In this document: one piece after another, positions 19,263 through 27,339 of the stretch
How the letters are laid out: each line of letters opens with the position of its first letter
How positions within the stretch are numbered: position 1 is the first letter of the stretch
The notes under the pieces: model-generated
Databases searched by the model: none
What the model saw: the letters and a program-made list of their open reading frames with translations, nothing else
Told to the model about the DNA's origin: nothing
Assembly (NCBI RefSeq): GCF_904846065.1
Contig: NZ_CAJGZV010000001.1
Span: 2,542,001 to 2,606,000, forward strand
Origin: Psychrobacter immobilis
GTDB lineage: Bacteria > Pseudomonadota > Gammaproteobacteria > Pseudomonadales > Moraxellaceae
Length of the DNA: 64,000 nucleotides
Direction: 5' to 3'
Translations under genes and position numbers: made by a program

Positions 19263-20090
19263 CTAGCGTGTCCCCAGCCCATTTAATAGCGGCTGACGCA
19301 CACTAACAACTGGCGTATCTTGGGGTGCTTGCCCTTTATACTCAGGCATACTTTCTAATAAACGCTGCGTCAAACTGACATCCAACATATTATCGCCATC
19401 GATATATAAGTCGCCCAAGCGCTTATCTTGATTGTTTAATAAATTGATATGGAGCAGGTTTTTATTGTTTTTTTGCTCGGCACTTAACTCAGCACGCATC
19501 GCAGGCATGGTCAGATAAAAAACCTTGCCACCGCTAGGATAGCCTATCTCGCCGCCGACCCATGTCAACTGACCATCCGCTTGAGTAAAACCAGATGGAT
19601 CTTTTGTTGAAGCGTTTTCTGCGGCGGCACTTGAGCCAGACTGACGGCTGAGCGAAACGTTATTGACCTGAATCGGTGTATTGGGCAATTGCCAATCAAC
19701 CAAATTTGCCAACGTCTCAGGTGCTATCTTGCCGCTCATATTATCCACTTGCCATGAGTTGCTGCCTATTTTTACTTGTCCATTGAGGCGGGTTTGTGCT
19801 GAATTAATATCGACCTCTGCACTTATCTTACCCAATAACAAATGCCATGGCTGCCACGACCATTCTGCCGTACCTGTGAGCGGTGTGGCTGCTAAAGGCA
19901 TTTGCCAGATAACGGAGCCTTGCCATAAATTACCCGACACATGCTGTACATAAGGCGTTTCGGGAGCATACTTTTCAAGCAGCCACGCCGCTGGCATTTG
20001 CAACACAGCAAATAATGCAAATAATACAAACCCAACCAGCCACCACAGCTTACGAGGGCGCTTATGAGACGACGCAGATACTTGGGGCAC
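19263..20090 (-). CDS. gspN: Type II secretion system protein GspN
   Basis: 276 residues if translation starts at the GTG at 20090 (VPQVSASSHKRPRKLWW), which has AAGAG about ten bases upstream. An ATG at 20183 would add 31 residues that look unlike a normal N-terminus. One transmembrane helix (about 17-39 of the short form) precedes a periplasmic domain with GNLWQGSVIW and LTGTAEWSWQPWHLL, typical of GspN. GspN is an accessory component of some type II systems. The gene is first of the gspN-gspC-gspD cluster and abuts gspC. The start is the weak point. Confidence 0.82.
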   Translation of the reverse strand: MPQVSASSHKRPRKLWWLVGFVLFALFAVLQMPAAWLLEKYAPETPYVQHVSGNLWQGSVIWQMPLAATPLTGTAEWSWQPWHLLLGKISAEVDINSAQTRLNGQVKIGSNSWQVDNMSGKIAPETLANLVDWQLPNTPIQVNNVSLSRQSGSSAAAENASTKDPSGFTQADGQLTWVGGEIGYPSGGKVFYLTMPAMRAELSAEQKNNKNLLHINLLNNQDKRLGDLYIDGDNMLDVSLTQRLLESMPEYKGQAPQDTPVVSVRQPLLNGLGTR

Positions 20091-20416
20091 GGTTGCATAA
20101 CTCTTATATAAGACAAAAACGTCATTATCATAACAAACAATGGCATACAGATGACAGAAAAAAAGCCAGTATCTTTTTACCAAAATAATGGCAATAAAAA
20201 TACTGGCTTTTATCAGCTTCTAAGACGAAAGGACTATCACGATCAAACGCTATAATTGCACACAAATCATGAGAAACAAGCCCGATGATCAGAGTAGATG
20301 TAACATTGTGCTTTTTTAAAACAGAACTCATTTAAACAAGCGCTTATTTTAAATAGTCTTTGGTAAACATTGTACCTTGCTAAATCTAAACCGACATCAT
20401 CCTGTTAACCATTTAT

Positions 20417-20740
20417 CTAGATAGCAAAATCTTCGATACTACGACCTGCTGCTAGCGCTTCAACCAACCACGTTGGCTTGCGACCACGGCCAGTCCATGT
20501 TTCTTCGTTGTTGTCAGTATTGCGATACTTGATGCTGCGTTTTTTCTCTAGCGTTTCACCAGCTTTTAGAATTTCTTCGATAGAGGCATTGCTATCTTCT
20601 GCAATTTTCTCAAACTGCATATAAGCGTCATACAAACGCTGATGTTGTTTTTTGGCAATAAGCTGCTGAGCATTTTCAGTGATGGCACGTAACTCATCAA
20701 CGTTCAGGTTTTCTAAATCAATGGCGGTATTTTTGCTCAT
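20417..20740 (-). CDS. H-NS family nucleoid-associated protein
   Basis: 107 residues. The N-terminal half is a helical oligomerisation region (about 1-65). The C-terminal DNA-binding domain has the hallmark TWTGRGRKPTWL (about 82-93), the AT-hook-like loop of the H-NS family. Such proteins silence AT-rich, often foreign, DNA. This would be relevant to the AT-rich island at 31.7-35.1 kb, though no direct link is visible. It is monocistronic with a long AT-rich upstream region. Confidence 0.92.
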   Translation of the reverse strand: MSKNTAIDLENLNVDELRAITENAQQLIAKKQHQRLYDAYMQFEKIAEDSNASIEEILKAGETLEKKRSIKYRNTDNNEETWTGRGRKPTWLVEALAAGRSIEDFAI

Positions 20741-21170
20741 AATAAATCCAACTGTAAGATAAAAAATATAACCTTAATAGATATTATTCACTATTAAGAA
20801 CTAAGAATGACTTATTCATCATTAAATACAACGATGAATGTCACAAATCGATATTTTTTCAACCAAATAAAATATTGTTAGCCACAGTACCTAAGGGCGT
20901 AGATAATATAAACAAAAAACCTTGCTATCACAACAGTAGATTATTATTTGTTCTATAACAAAGGTCAGTGAATAGTAAAATCGGGTAAATAAAAAACCAC
21001 TATTTATTTAATAGTTATTCGTAAACAGTTATTAATTTTAAGATAAAACCAGTCTCTATAAACAATGTCCTAAAAACGGTTAAACGAATAACTCAGCAAA
21101 CATAAATCCATAAAAAATAGCAACCGATTGTTTCCATATATACCTACCGATTAGTCAAAAGCGCCATTGA
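20741..21170. other. 430-bp AT-rich intergenic region
   Basis: Strongly AT-rich, with no credible ORF and no clear hairpin with a T-run. It should hold the promoter of the H-NS gene on the minus strand and the 3' end of the BLUF transcript. The composition suits autoregulation by H-NS, but this is inference. Confidence 0.4.
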
Positions 21171-21608
21171 TTAATCATGCTGATCACTAAGCTCATTCAT
21201 CAAATTATAGGCTGCTTCGGCGCTCAATAAATAGGGATTAAAATCAATCGTTGTCGAATATTTTAAATAAATCGCCGCATTTTTTTCAGTCGGGGAAGCA
21301 TAATTCATGGACCATTTAGACCATGCTCGATTTTTTAACTCACGTGTTTCAATAAGTTGTAAGTCATGATGACGCGGATCAGCAATTAAACTATATAACA
21401 GACGATTGATCTGTGCTCTTGGCCCTTCAATGGTTTGCAAAAAATAATCTTTATTAAACGTCAGCATACCAGTGATGCCATTGGCGGCATTATTTACTTG
21501 TGCTTGCTGCAAGATTTCGTTGAAGTCGTTGGCCGATACATCTGGGTTGGCACGGCTAGCGTATGTCATGCTCATCAAAATGTGTGCATCTTCCATTGCT
21601 GATGTCAT
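21171..21608 (-). CDS. BLUF-domain blue-light receptor (first of two)
   Basis: 145 residues, a stand-alone BLUF domain with a short C-terminal extension. The flavin-site residues line up by spacing with AppA: Tyr16 (TYASR), Asn40, Gln58 (YFLQTIEGPR), Trp99 and Met101 (WSKWSMNYA). Short BLUF proteins bind FAD and act by protein contact, as BlsA does in Acinetobacter. The second BLUF gene ends 62 bp upstream, so both are probably on one transcript. Output partner unknown. Confidence 0.93.
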   Translation of the reverse strand: MTSAMEDAHILMSMTYASRANPDVSANDFNEILQQAQVNNAANGITGMLTFNKDYFLQTIEGPRAQINRLLYSLIADPRHHDLQLIETRELKNRAWSKWSMNYASPTEKNAAIYLKYSTTIDFNPYLLSAEAAYNLMNELSDQHD

Positions 21609-21670
21609 ATCTTATCTCTTGTAAAATGTCATGGGTGTGATGGTCCTTAGCGTTTATAAACGTCAGTCAA

Positions 21671-22201
21671 TTAGCCAATAGAAAACCATGGTTTCTTCTT
21701 TTTGGCGGCGCTCACTGCTTCTTGCTCTTGAAGGTCTGAAAACGTCTCAATCAACATCATGATTTGATTGGTGTTCATCAAATAAGGATTAAACTGAGTA
21801 CCTGTCGAAAATTTGAGCGCAAGTCCTTTGTTTTCATCGCTTGGAATCAAATACTTCATTGACCATTTACTCCAATGGCGCAACTCTACTTCACGGCATT
21901 CGATGATTTGTAAGGCATGATGCCGATCATCTTTAACCAGTTTTCTGAGCAATTCATTGATGACGGGTCTCGCTCCTTCAATACTTTGCAAAAAATAATT
22001 GTGATTGAACACCAAAGCACCTGTAATACCATTGCGCTCATTGTTTTGCTGAGCTTGTGTCAGGATGCGCGTTACTTCACCTTCAGGATTGTCGGTGTTA
22101 TAGCGGCTAATATAAGTTAAACGTAAAATAATATGCTCGCCATGATGCATTTTTAGGCGATTTAATTCTGAAAGCTCAGCTGATTCCACAAAACACTCCA
22201 A
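21671..22201 (-). CDS. BLUF-domain blue-light receptor (second of two)
   Basis: 176 residues. The BLUF core has Tyr30 (TYISRYN), Asn54, Gln72 (YFLQSIEGAR), Trp113 and Met115 (WSKWSMKYL), with spacing identical to the neighbour. It carries about 14 extra N-terminal residues and a lysine-rich tail (AAKKKKPWFSIG). The pair look like a tandem duplication that has since diverged. The unknown 208-residue protein gene lies 102 bp upstream on the same strand and may be part of the operon. Confidence 0.92.
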   Translation of the reverse strand: MECFVESAELSELNRLKMHHGEHIILRLTYISRYNTDNPEGEVTRILTQAQQNNERNGITGALVFNHNYFLQSIEGARPVINELLRKLVKDDRHHALQIIECREVELRHWSKWSMKYLIPSDENKGLALKFSTGTQFNPYLMNTNQIMMLIETFSDLQEQEAVSAAKKKKPWFSIG

Positions 22202-22303
22202 TTAGTTTGCTAAATTTTTCACCTATCACCACCCAGCTACTGCCTTTTATAACCGAGTATTTGTGGTATAAGTCATTTTTTTATAACATAAGTCGCGTAT
22301 ATA

Positions 22304-22930
22304 TTAACGTTGAATTTTTTTGATAAAATCATTCATGCCGCGCGATAAATTACTGCTACTGGTGCTCTGTATTTCTTTGACCAAGCTCAATAATTGCGAG
22401 CTATCCGCGCATTGTTCTAAACTCAACAAGTAACCCCAAGCTTCTACTGGTGGGGCGTTTTTTTCAATATAGTTGGCCAACTCTGACTTTATCGTTTCGT
22501 AGCTCGCACCAGACAACCTAGCCTTGAAAATACTACTGATTGATTTCTTGCCTAATGCTGCCATTTTATTGAGACCTTTATCATTAAAGGTGCGATCAAA
22601 CTCTGTCTCAATATTTCTTTCAGACGACGATGATTGAGACTGATAAGCCGTCGATGCTTGCGGCGCAGTGAATGTTTGGGAGGCAGCATTATCAGCGCCC
22701 ACTATCTCTATGCACTCAAGCCCTAACAGCAACTCAAATAGTGGTGCAACACCGCCAAAATCGGCAAACATTTTGCTACGATCAAGCGTATCAAGATAGC
22801 TTTGATACGTGCGTTTGCCATCGATCATAATAAGCAATGTTCTCGCTTCACGCGGCAATATGCCGAGACTCTGAGATTTAATCTCTTCTCTGCCCAAATC
22901 AGTTTTTTGAAACACATCACCATCTTTCAT
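22304..22930 (-). CDS. Unknown protein upstream of the BLUF pair
   Basis: 208 residues, no signal peptide or membrane segment. The N-terminal 75 residues (DLGREEIKSQSLGILPREARTLLIMIDGKRTY) look like a compact helical domain with a conserved-looking LLIMIDGKRT stretch. A Ser/Gln-rich linker (about 82-107) leads to a second helical part with LSGASYETIKSELANYIEKN. I do not recognise the family. Its position suggests co-transcription with the two BLUF genes, and it could be their regulator or output partner. Confidence 0.6.
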   Translation of the reverse strand: MKDGDVFQKTDLGREEIKSQSLGILPREARTLLIMIDGKRTYQSYLDTLDRSKMFADFGGVAPLFELLLGLECIEIVGADNAASQTFTAPQASTAYQSQSSSSERNIETEFDRTFNDKGLNKMAALGKKSISSIFKARLSGASYETIKSELANYIEKNAPPVEAWGYLLSLEQCADSSQLLSLVKEIQSTSSSNLSRGMNDFIKKIQR

Positions 22931-23617
22931 TCTTTGTACTCAGCACTAGCAGTAAGGTGGACACTTTTATAGTCAATTGATTATAAAAGCGTGACAGCTT
23001 TAACCTTTCACATTGAACCAACCCTGTCCTAAGCGGTCGACCAGATGAATTTTTATTATTTCAGCCATTGAACAGTCAAATTTTGACTTTTTTTTGGTTA
23101 ATAAAAATCACTTTAAATCAAAGCCCCACATTTAATATTGTTTGAATTATTGATTCGAGTGGATTATATCAACCCATTTAATGAACCGTTAGCACTAATT
23201 AAATCCAATAGAACAGACGGTCTATATAGGATATGAAAGGTAGTTTTCATAAATTTCAATATAAAATTTGATAAAATAATGAGAATAAAAAAATCGATAA
23301 AATCAATGAAGCAGGCTACTGTTTATCCGCTTTATCTTCTTACTAAATCGTTTGCCGACCAATAATTAATTTTCTATTCTTTCAAATAACTATCAAGTTA
23401 CAACTATAAAAACCAACAAACGTTTTACTTTTTTAGCGAGATAATATAGCAATTGATAAAGTCTATCTTTCTAAACGCGCTCACTCTCATACGACCTTTA
23501 TGGGCACTATAGAAAATTTATTTTTTTAAATTATTTATCACTAGGCATAAAAAAACCCTGCAATTGCAGGGTCTTCTATAGATTATTCTTAACAAATAAC
23601 TCTATGTCTTATCATCA
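22931..23617. other. 687-bp AT-rich region with the ssb terminator at its end
   Basis: No credible ORF. The stretch 23090-23540 is extremely AT-rich. A perfect palindrome ACCCTGCAATTGCAGGGT at 23555-23572 has an A-run on its low-coordinate side, which makes a proper U-tailed terminator for ssb on the minus strand. Confidence 0.6.
23555..23572 (-). terminator. Rho-independent terminator of ssb
   Basis: A 7-bp GC-rich stem with AATT loop. On the minus strand it is followed by seven U and lies 46 bp after the ssb stop. Confidence 0.85.
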
Positions 23618-24241
23618 TCAGAACGGAATATCATCATCGACAGGGCCATCTGGCATTGCTGTTGGCTTTGACTGTGCAGGCTTTTGCGCAGGTTGATTGA
23701 ATTGATTCTGCTGAGCAGGTGCGCCTTGATTGTTAAAGCTGTTTTGACCACCTTGAGCAGCTGACTGGTTGTAACCGCCTTGCTGTGCTGGCTGATTGTT
23801 TGCTTGCTGACCAAAGTTGTTTTGATTGCTTTGACCACCTTGATTGCCATAGCCACCACCTTGACCCTGATTTTGACCGCCAAAGCTATTATCACTTTGA
23901 CCACTAGTCGCACCATCTAGCATTTGCATTTGCTCAGCACGAATCTCAGTAATATAACGGTCTTGACCATTGGGATCTTGATATTTACGGGTACGCAAAC
24001 TGCCTTCGATATAAACTTTACTGCCTTTACGCAAATACTGCGCGGCAATTTCACCCAAACGATTAAATAGAGAAATACGATGCCATTCCGTCGCTTCTCT
24101 TTTTTCGCCGCTTTGCTTGTCGGTCCACTGCTCTGACGTTGCAACCGAGATATTGGTCACGCTACCGCCGTTATTAAATTGACGTGCCTCAGGGTCTGCT
24201 CCAAGGTTACCGATGATGATAACTTTATTAACTCCGCGCAT
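23618..24241 (-). CDS. ssb: Single-stranded DNA-binding protein
   Basis: 207 residues. An OB fold occupies about 1-110 ([18 protein letters not shown], then [20 protein letters not shown] and [15 protein letters not shown]). A long Gly/Gln/Asn-rich linker and the acidic tip DDDIPF, which docks partner proteins in replication and repair, complete it. It is near uvrA and an MFS gene, a linkage also seen in Acinetobacter. The linker is longer than in E. coli SSB (178 residues). Confidence 0.97.
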   Translation of the reverse strand: MRGVNKVIIIGNLGADPEARQFNNGGSVTNISVATSEQWTDKQSGEKREATEWHRISLFNRLGEIAAQYLRKGSKVYIEGSLRTRKYQDPNGQDRYITEIRAEQMQMLDGATSGQSDNSFGGQNQGQGGGYGNQGGQSNQNNFGQQANNQPAQQGGYNQSAAQGGQNSFNNQGAPAQQNQFNQPAQKPAQSKPTAMPDGPVDDDIPF

Positions 24242-24505
24242 GATACCGTCCTTTTACTTATGAATAATTTTATGAATCGCTTTAATGACTGTGCAGCTAA
24301 GCGCATTCATTAATGATTTTACTGTAATCAAGTTTTATTGGAATATCTACAAGCTATCTATTAAAAACGATAATCTATGTCGTCTAGATATATATTATAA
24401 TTTTTGGGTTTAAAAAACCATGATATTGCTATTTTGCCATTTTATTAAGCGAATTAATACTATTACCAGTTACTGACTTATCAACTCACTCTGCCCTTTA
24501 TAAAC

Positions 24506-25123
24506 TTATTTAGAATCATTGCTCTCGTTATTGTGATGCATACTCAAGGTGACGCTACCCAGCTCTACGCCAAATTTTTTCATCACTGAACGATTGAGCA
24601 TGACGTCTTTATCGACCAGATACATCCAGTCATCAAAATTCACTTTGTAGGTTTTATCCTCAACGGGTAGCTCTAACAAGTAACTCCAATGCAAGGTATT
24701 GCCAACCACTTCCCCTGTTGCCTCGCCAATGACATCGCCTGCTGTGCCTTTCCAACTACCATCAGCTTGTTTGGTCAATCGCCATATACGCTGTGATTTT
24801 GACCCATCTGCCCATGAGAATTTTTCATCTAAAACAATGACATTATCGCCTTCGTGAGTGGCATCAATATCGACGTAAAAGCGTTTTTTGACCTCGCCAT
24901 TGCGACCTTGAAACATGCCCCAACCATCGATTTGACCTGAGAAGAACTCATGCATATCAAGCGTGGGCGTGCTGTTCTGATAGGCCTGAATGTTTTGTGT
25001 GGCGCAACCTGAGAGTAGTAACGTGGCTGATAGACCAGCACCTATTGCCAGCCTGGCCATTACTCGAGGCGCAATATTTTTACCAATAGCAACACCGTGC
25101 GACAGCACTTTAAACTTACTCAT
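24506..25123 (-). CDS. DUF3833-family lipoprotein
   Basis: 205 residues. A signal sequence ends in the lipobox LLSGC (near residue 39), preceded by a long basic N-region. The mature part has the DUF3833 features FFSGQIDGWGMFQGRNGEVKKRF and MLNRSVMKKFGVELGSVTLSM. The function of the family is unknown; a small beta-barrel-like outer-membrane or periplasmic lipoprotein is expected. Located between ssb and the MFS gene on the same strand, but with its own spacers. Confidence 0.85.
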   Translation of the reverse strand: MSKFKVLSHGVAIGKNIAPRVMARLAIGAGLSATLLLSGCATQNIQAYQNSTPTLDMHEFFSGQIDGWGMFQGRNGEVKKRFYVDIDATHEGDNVIVLDEKFSWADGSKSQRIWRLTKQADGSWKGTAGDVIGEATGEVVGNTLHWSYLLELPVEDKTYKVNFDDWMYLVDKDVMLNRSVMKKFGVELGSVTLSMHHNNESNDSK

Positions 25124-25259
25124 ATTAATTCCTTTTAAATAGAGATAAAGATTTAGCGTTCACTTATTAATAATGGCTGTCTATCTAGTCGTTGTCTACT
25201 CAGTTTTTGCCTATCCAACCTTATCTCTACTCGCCTAAGTACGTTGCCCATACCCTTTG

Positions 25260-26624
25260 TTAAATATCTAGCGGACTCTGTGCCAAACTCGATAACTGCT
25301 GCCGTGAATTATCTGTCAATTGTGTTTTGTCCAACTTTAAATAAGCCACTTGCTCTTTTGCCATCACGACCAGCTCATCCACGCCATCTACCGCTAGCAT
25401 TTGCCGTGACCAGTCTTGGATATTGATATTTTTAGGAATAGTGACGGTCGTGCTTGATAAATACGGTGGCTGAGCAATCGGAATGATAATGAGTAGCGCC
25501 GCACCCATAATAGCGGCCAAAATACCCCACGCCAGCAAATTCGGCTGACTTAATAACAAACCACCCATCGCACCACCAACGAACGCACCAAAGAACTGGC
25601 TAGATGAATTTAGCCCCATCGCCGTCGCTTTATTAGCGACTGGGGCGCGCTTAGATATCCATGATGGAATTGTTGCCTCAAGCAAGTTAAAGCCCATAAA
25701 GTACAGAAGCAAACCTAATATAATACCAACGCCAACCTGACTGCCAATAGCCAATATCGCTAAAGCAGCGGTCATTAGCGCAATCGCGCCTAAGAATACT
25801 TGGCGCATTTTGCGTTTCTTTTCAGCGATGATAATAAAAGGAATGGCGACGGCAAAACCAATAAATAACAGCGGCAAATAAACCAAGCCTTGCTGACGTA
25901 CCGACAGCCCCATCACTTCATTAAGCTGATGCGGCAAAATCACAAAAATGGCGGTCATGGTCAGATGCAGAGCAAAGATACCGATATGTAGGCGGTTTAA
26001 ATCGCCGATTTTGAGGACGGTCGCTAATTGTTGACCAATCGATTTATTGTCTAAATTGTGTTTAAGCACTCGTAGCGGTGTCGGCACAAACAACAATAAC
26101 AGCATCGCCAAAACAGCAAAGCCTGAGGTCAACCAAAATAAACCAGAGATACCTAGCGAGCCCACCAATAACGGACCAAAGGCAAAAGCGAGCATGATAG
26201 AAGTCGCAATGGTCAAGCCCATCGTTGCCATCGCTTTGGTACGCATTTCTTCGCGCGTTACATCAGCCAATAACGCCATCAATACCGCAGAAACCGCGCC
26301 ACTACCTGCCAGCGCCCGACCAATGATAACCTCGTAAATATCAGTCGCATTGGCGGCAATTATGCCACCGAGAGCAAATAAGATCAGTCCTAAAAAGATA
26401 ATCGGCTTACGCGGGAATTTATCCGCAGCAAGACTCATAGGAATCTGAAATATCGCCTGCCCTAGACCATAAATACCGACGGCTAAGCCAATCAAAAATG
26501 GCGTCGCGTGCGTATAATTGTCACCATATACAGAAAACACAGGCACAATCATAAACAGACCAATCATCCGCAAAGCAAATATACCACCGACTCCGAGGAT
26601 TGCCCGTTTCTCTACGCTATTCAT
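25260..26624 (-). CDS. MFS transporter, YajR-like
   Basis: 454 residues, identical in length to E. coli YajR. Twelve hydrophobic segments fill about 1-390, with the MFS motif A-like ADKFPRKPIIFLG after the second helix. A cytosolic C-terminal domain (about 395-454, with IQDWSRQMLAVDGVDELVVM) matches the YAM-type ferredoxin-like fold described for YajR. Substrate unknown. It is divergent to uvrA across a 715-bp spacer. Confidence 0.88.
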   Translation of the reverse strand: MNSVEKRAILGVGGIFALRMIGLFMIVPVFSVYGDNYTHATPFLIGLAVGIYGLGQAIFQIPMSLAADKFPRKPIIFLGLILFALGGIIAANATDIYEVIIGRALAGSGAVSAVLMALLADVTREEMRTKAMATMGLTIATSIMLAFAFGPLLVGSLGISGLFWLTSGFAVLAMLLLLFVPTPLRVLKHNLDNKSIGQQLATVLKIGDLNRLHIGIFALHLTMTAIFVILPHQLNEVMGLSVRQQGLVYLPLLFIGFAVAIPFIIIAEKKRKMRQVFLGAIALMTAALAILAIGSQVGVGIILGLLLYFMGFNLLEATIPSWISKRAPVANKATAMGLNSSSQFFGAFVGGAMGGLLLSQPNLLAWGILAAIMGAALLIIIPIAQPPYLSSTTVTIPKNINIQDWSRQMLAVDGVDELVVMAKEQVAYLKLDKTQLTDNSRQQLSSLAQSPLDI

Positions 26625-27339
26625 ACTTGCCTCACTGGTTGATCATTGCTGGTTGCTCATTGCTATCTTTCGCGACTAACACTTGCGCCATGCCATGATT
26701 TATCACTACTGGTTTATCAAGGCATTGGCCTATAAATCAAGCCCCCTAGTATAAGACATTCGCCGTTTGGTTGCCGAGACTTTTGTCTTACTGGTGCAGC
26801 AATGTATGCGCCCTCAACCCAAGCCATTCATATTACGAGATTATTTTGTTACCAAGTGCATCAGATGCACAGTGACACCTTGAATAATGCTGTCACCGTG
26901 ACAATAAAGTAAAACGTTGTCAGCACAATTAATGGCTCACTCACCACATCTACATAACGATGAACGCTTCTATAAAATGACATTTTTGGTCAAAACCATA
27001 ACAAACGATGCCTGTTACTTAACACTAATTTGATTTAGATTTGCTTAGTCCTATAACAAATAGTCATAGGAGCGATAAGCAATACAAAGCCAAACAATAA
27101 TGGAAAATGAATAACTCGGCTGGCTTAACTTTTACCTTATATATATGTATCTTTTATAACGACACTGTTCATAACGACTGTTTTGTTTATAACGATACTC
27201 TTAATAACAACGCTACTTATAATAACACCATAAATTTAGAATTATTCACGTTTTAACCAACCACTTTACTGATCTGTATTTACTTTTTGACTTGAGATAT
27301 TTCCCAATCCCCTTTTAGCAAATAGGAAACCTGTAACCG
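26625..27339. other. 715-bp divergent spacer between the MFS gene and uvrA
   Basis: No convincing ORF. It should contain promoters for both flanking genes. A run of imperfect repeats around ATAACGAC (27154-27231) lies about 110 bp before uvrA. I saw no canonical LexA box (CTG-N10-CAG type) close to uvrA, but I could not scan exhaustively. Confidence 0.4.
27154..27231. repeat. Imperfect tandem repeats with core ATAACGAC
   Basis: Five spaced copies of (T/C/A)ATAA(C/T)(G/A)A(C/T), with 14 to 18 bases per unit: TTATAACGACACTG, TTCATAACGACTG, TTTATAACGATACTC, TTAATAACAACGC and TTATAATAACACC. They lie in the uvrA upstream region. Confidence 0.55.

Noticed and set aside
20128..20331. 67-residue minus-strand ORF in the spacer next to gspN
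   Set aside because: No ribosome site, no family features, overlaps the uncertain 5' region of gspN.
23602..23916. Long minus-strand ORF in another frame of the ssb linker
   Set aside because: It is a shadow of the low-complexity Gln/Gly/Asn codons of ssb; the ssb frame itself has the OB fold and DDDIPF end.
26700..27330. Search for a tRNA or small structured RNA upstream of uvrA
   Set aside because: No cloverleaf, conserved T-loop GTTCRANNC or strong hairpin found by eye.
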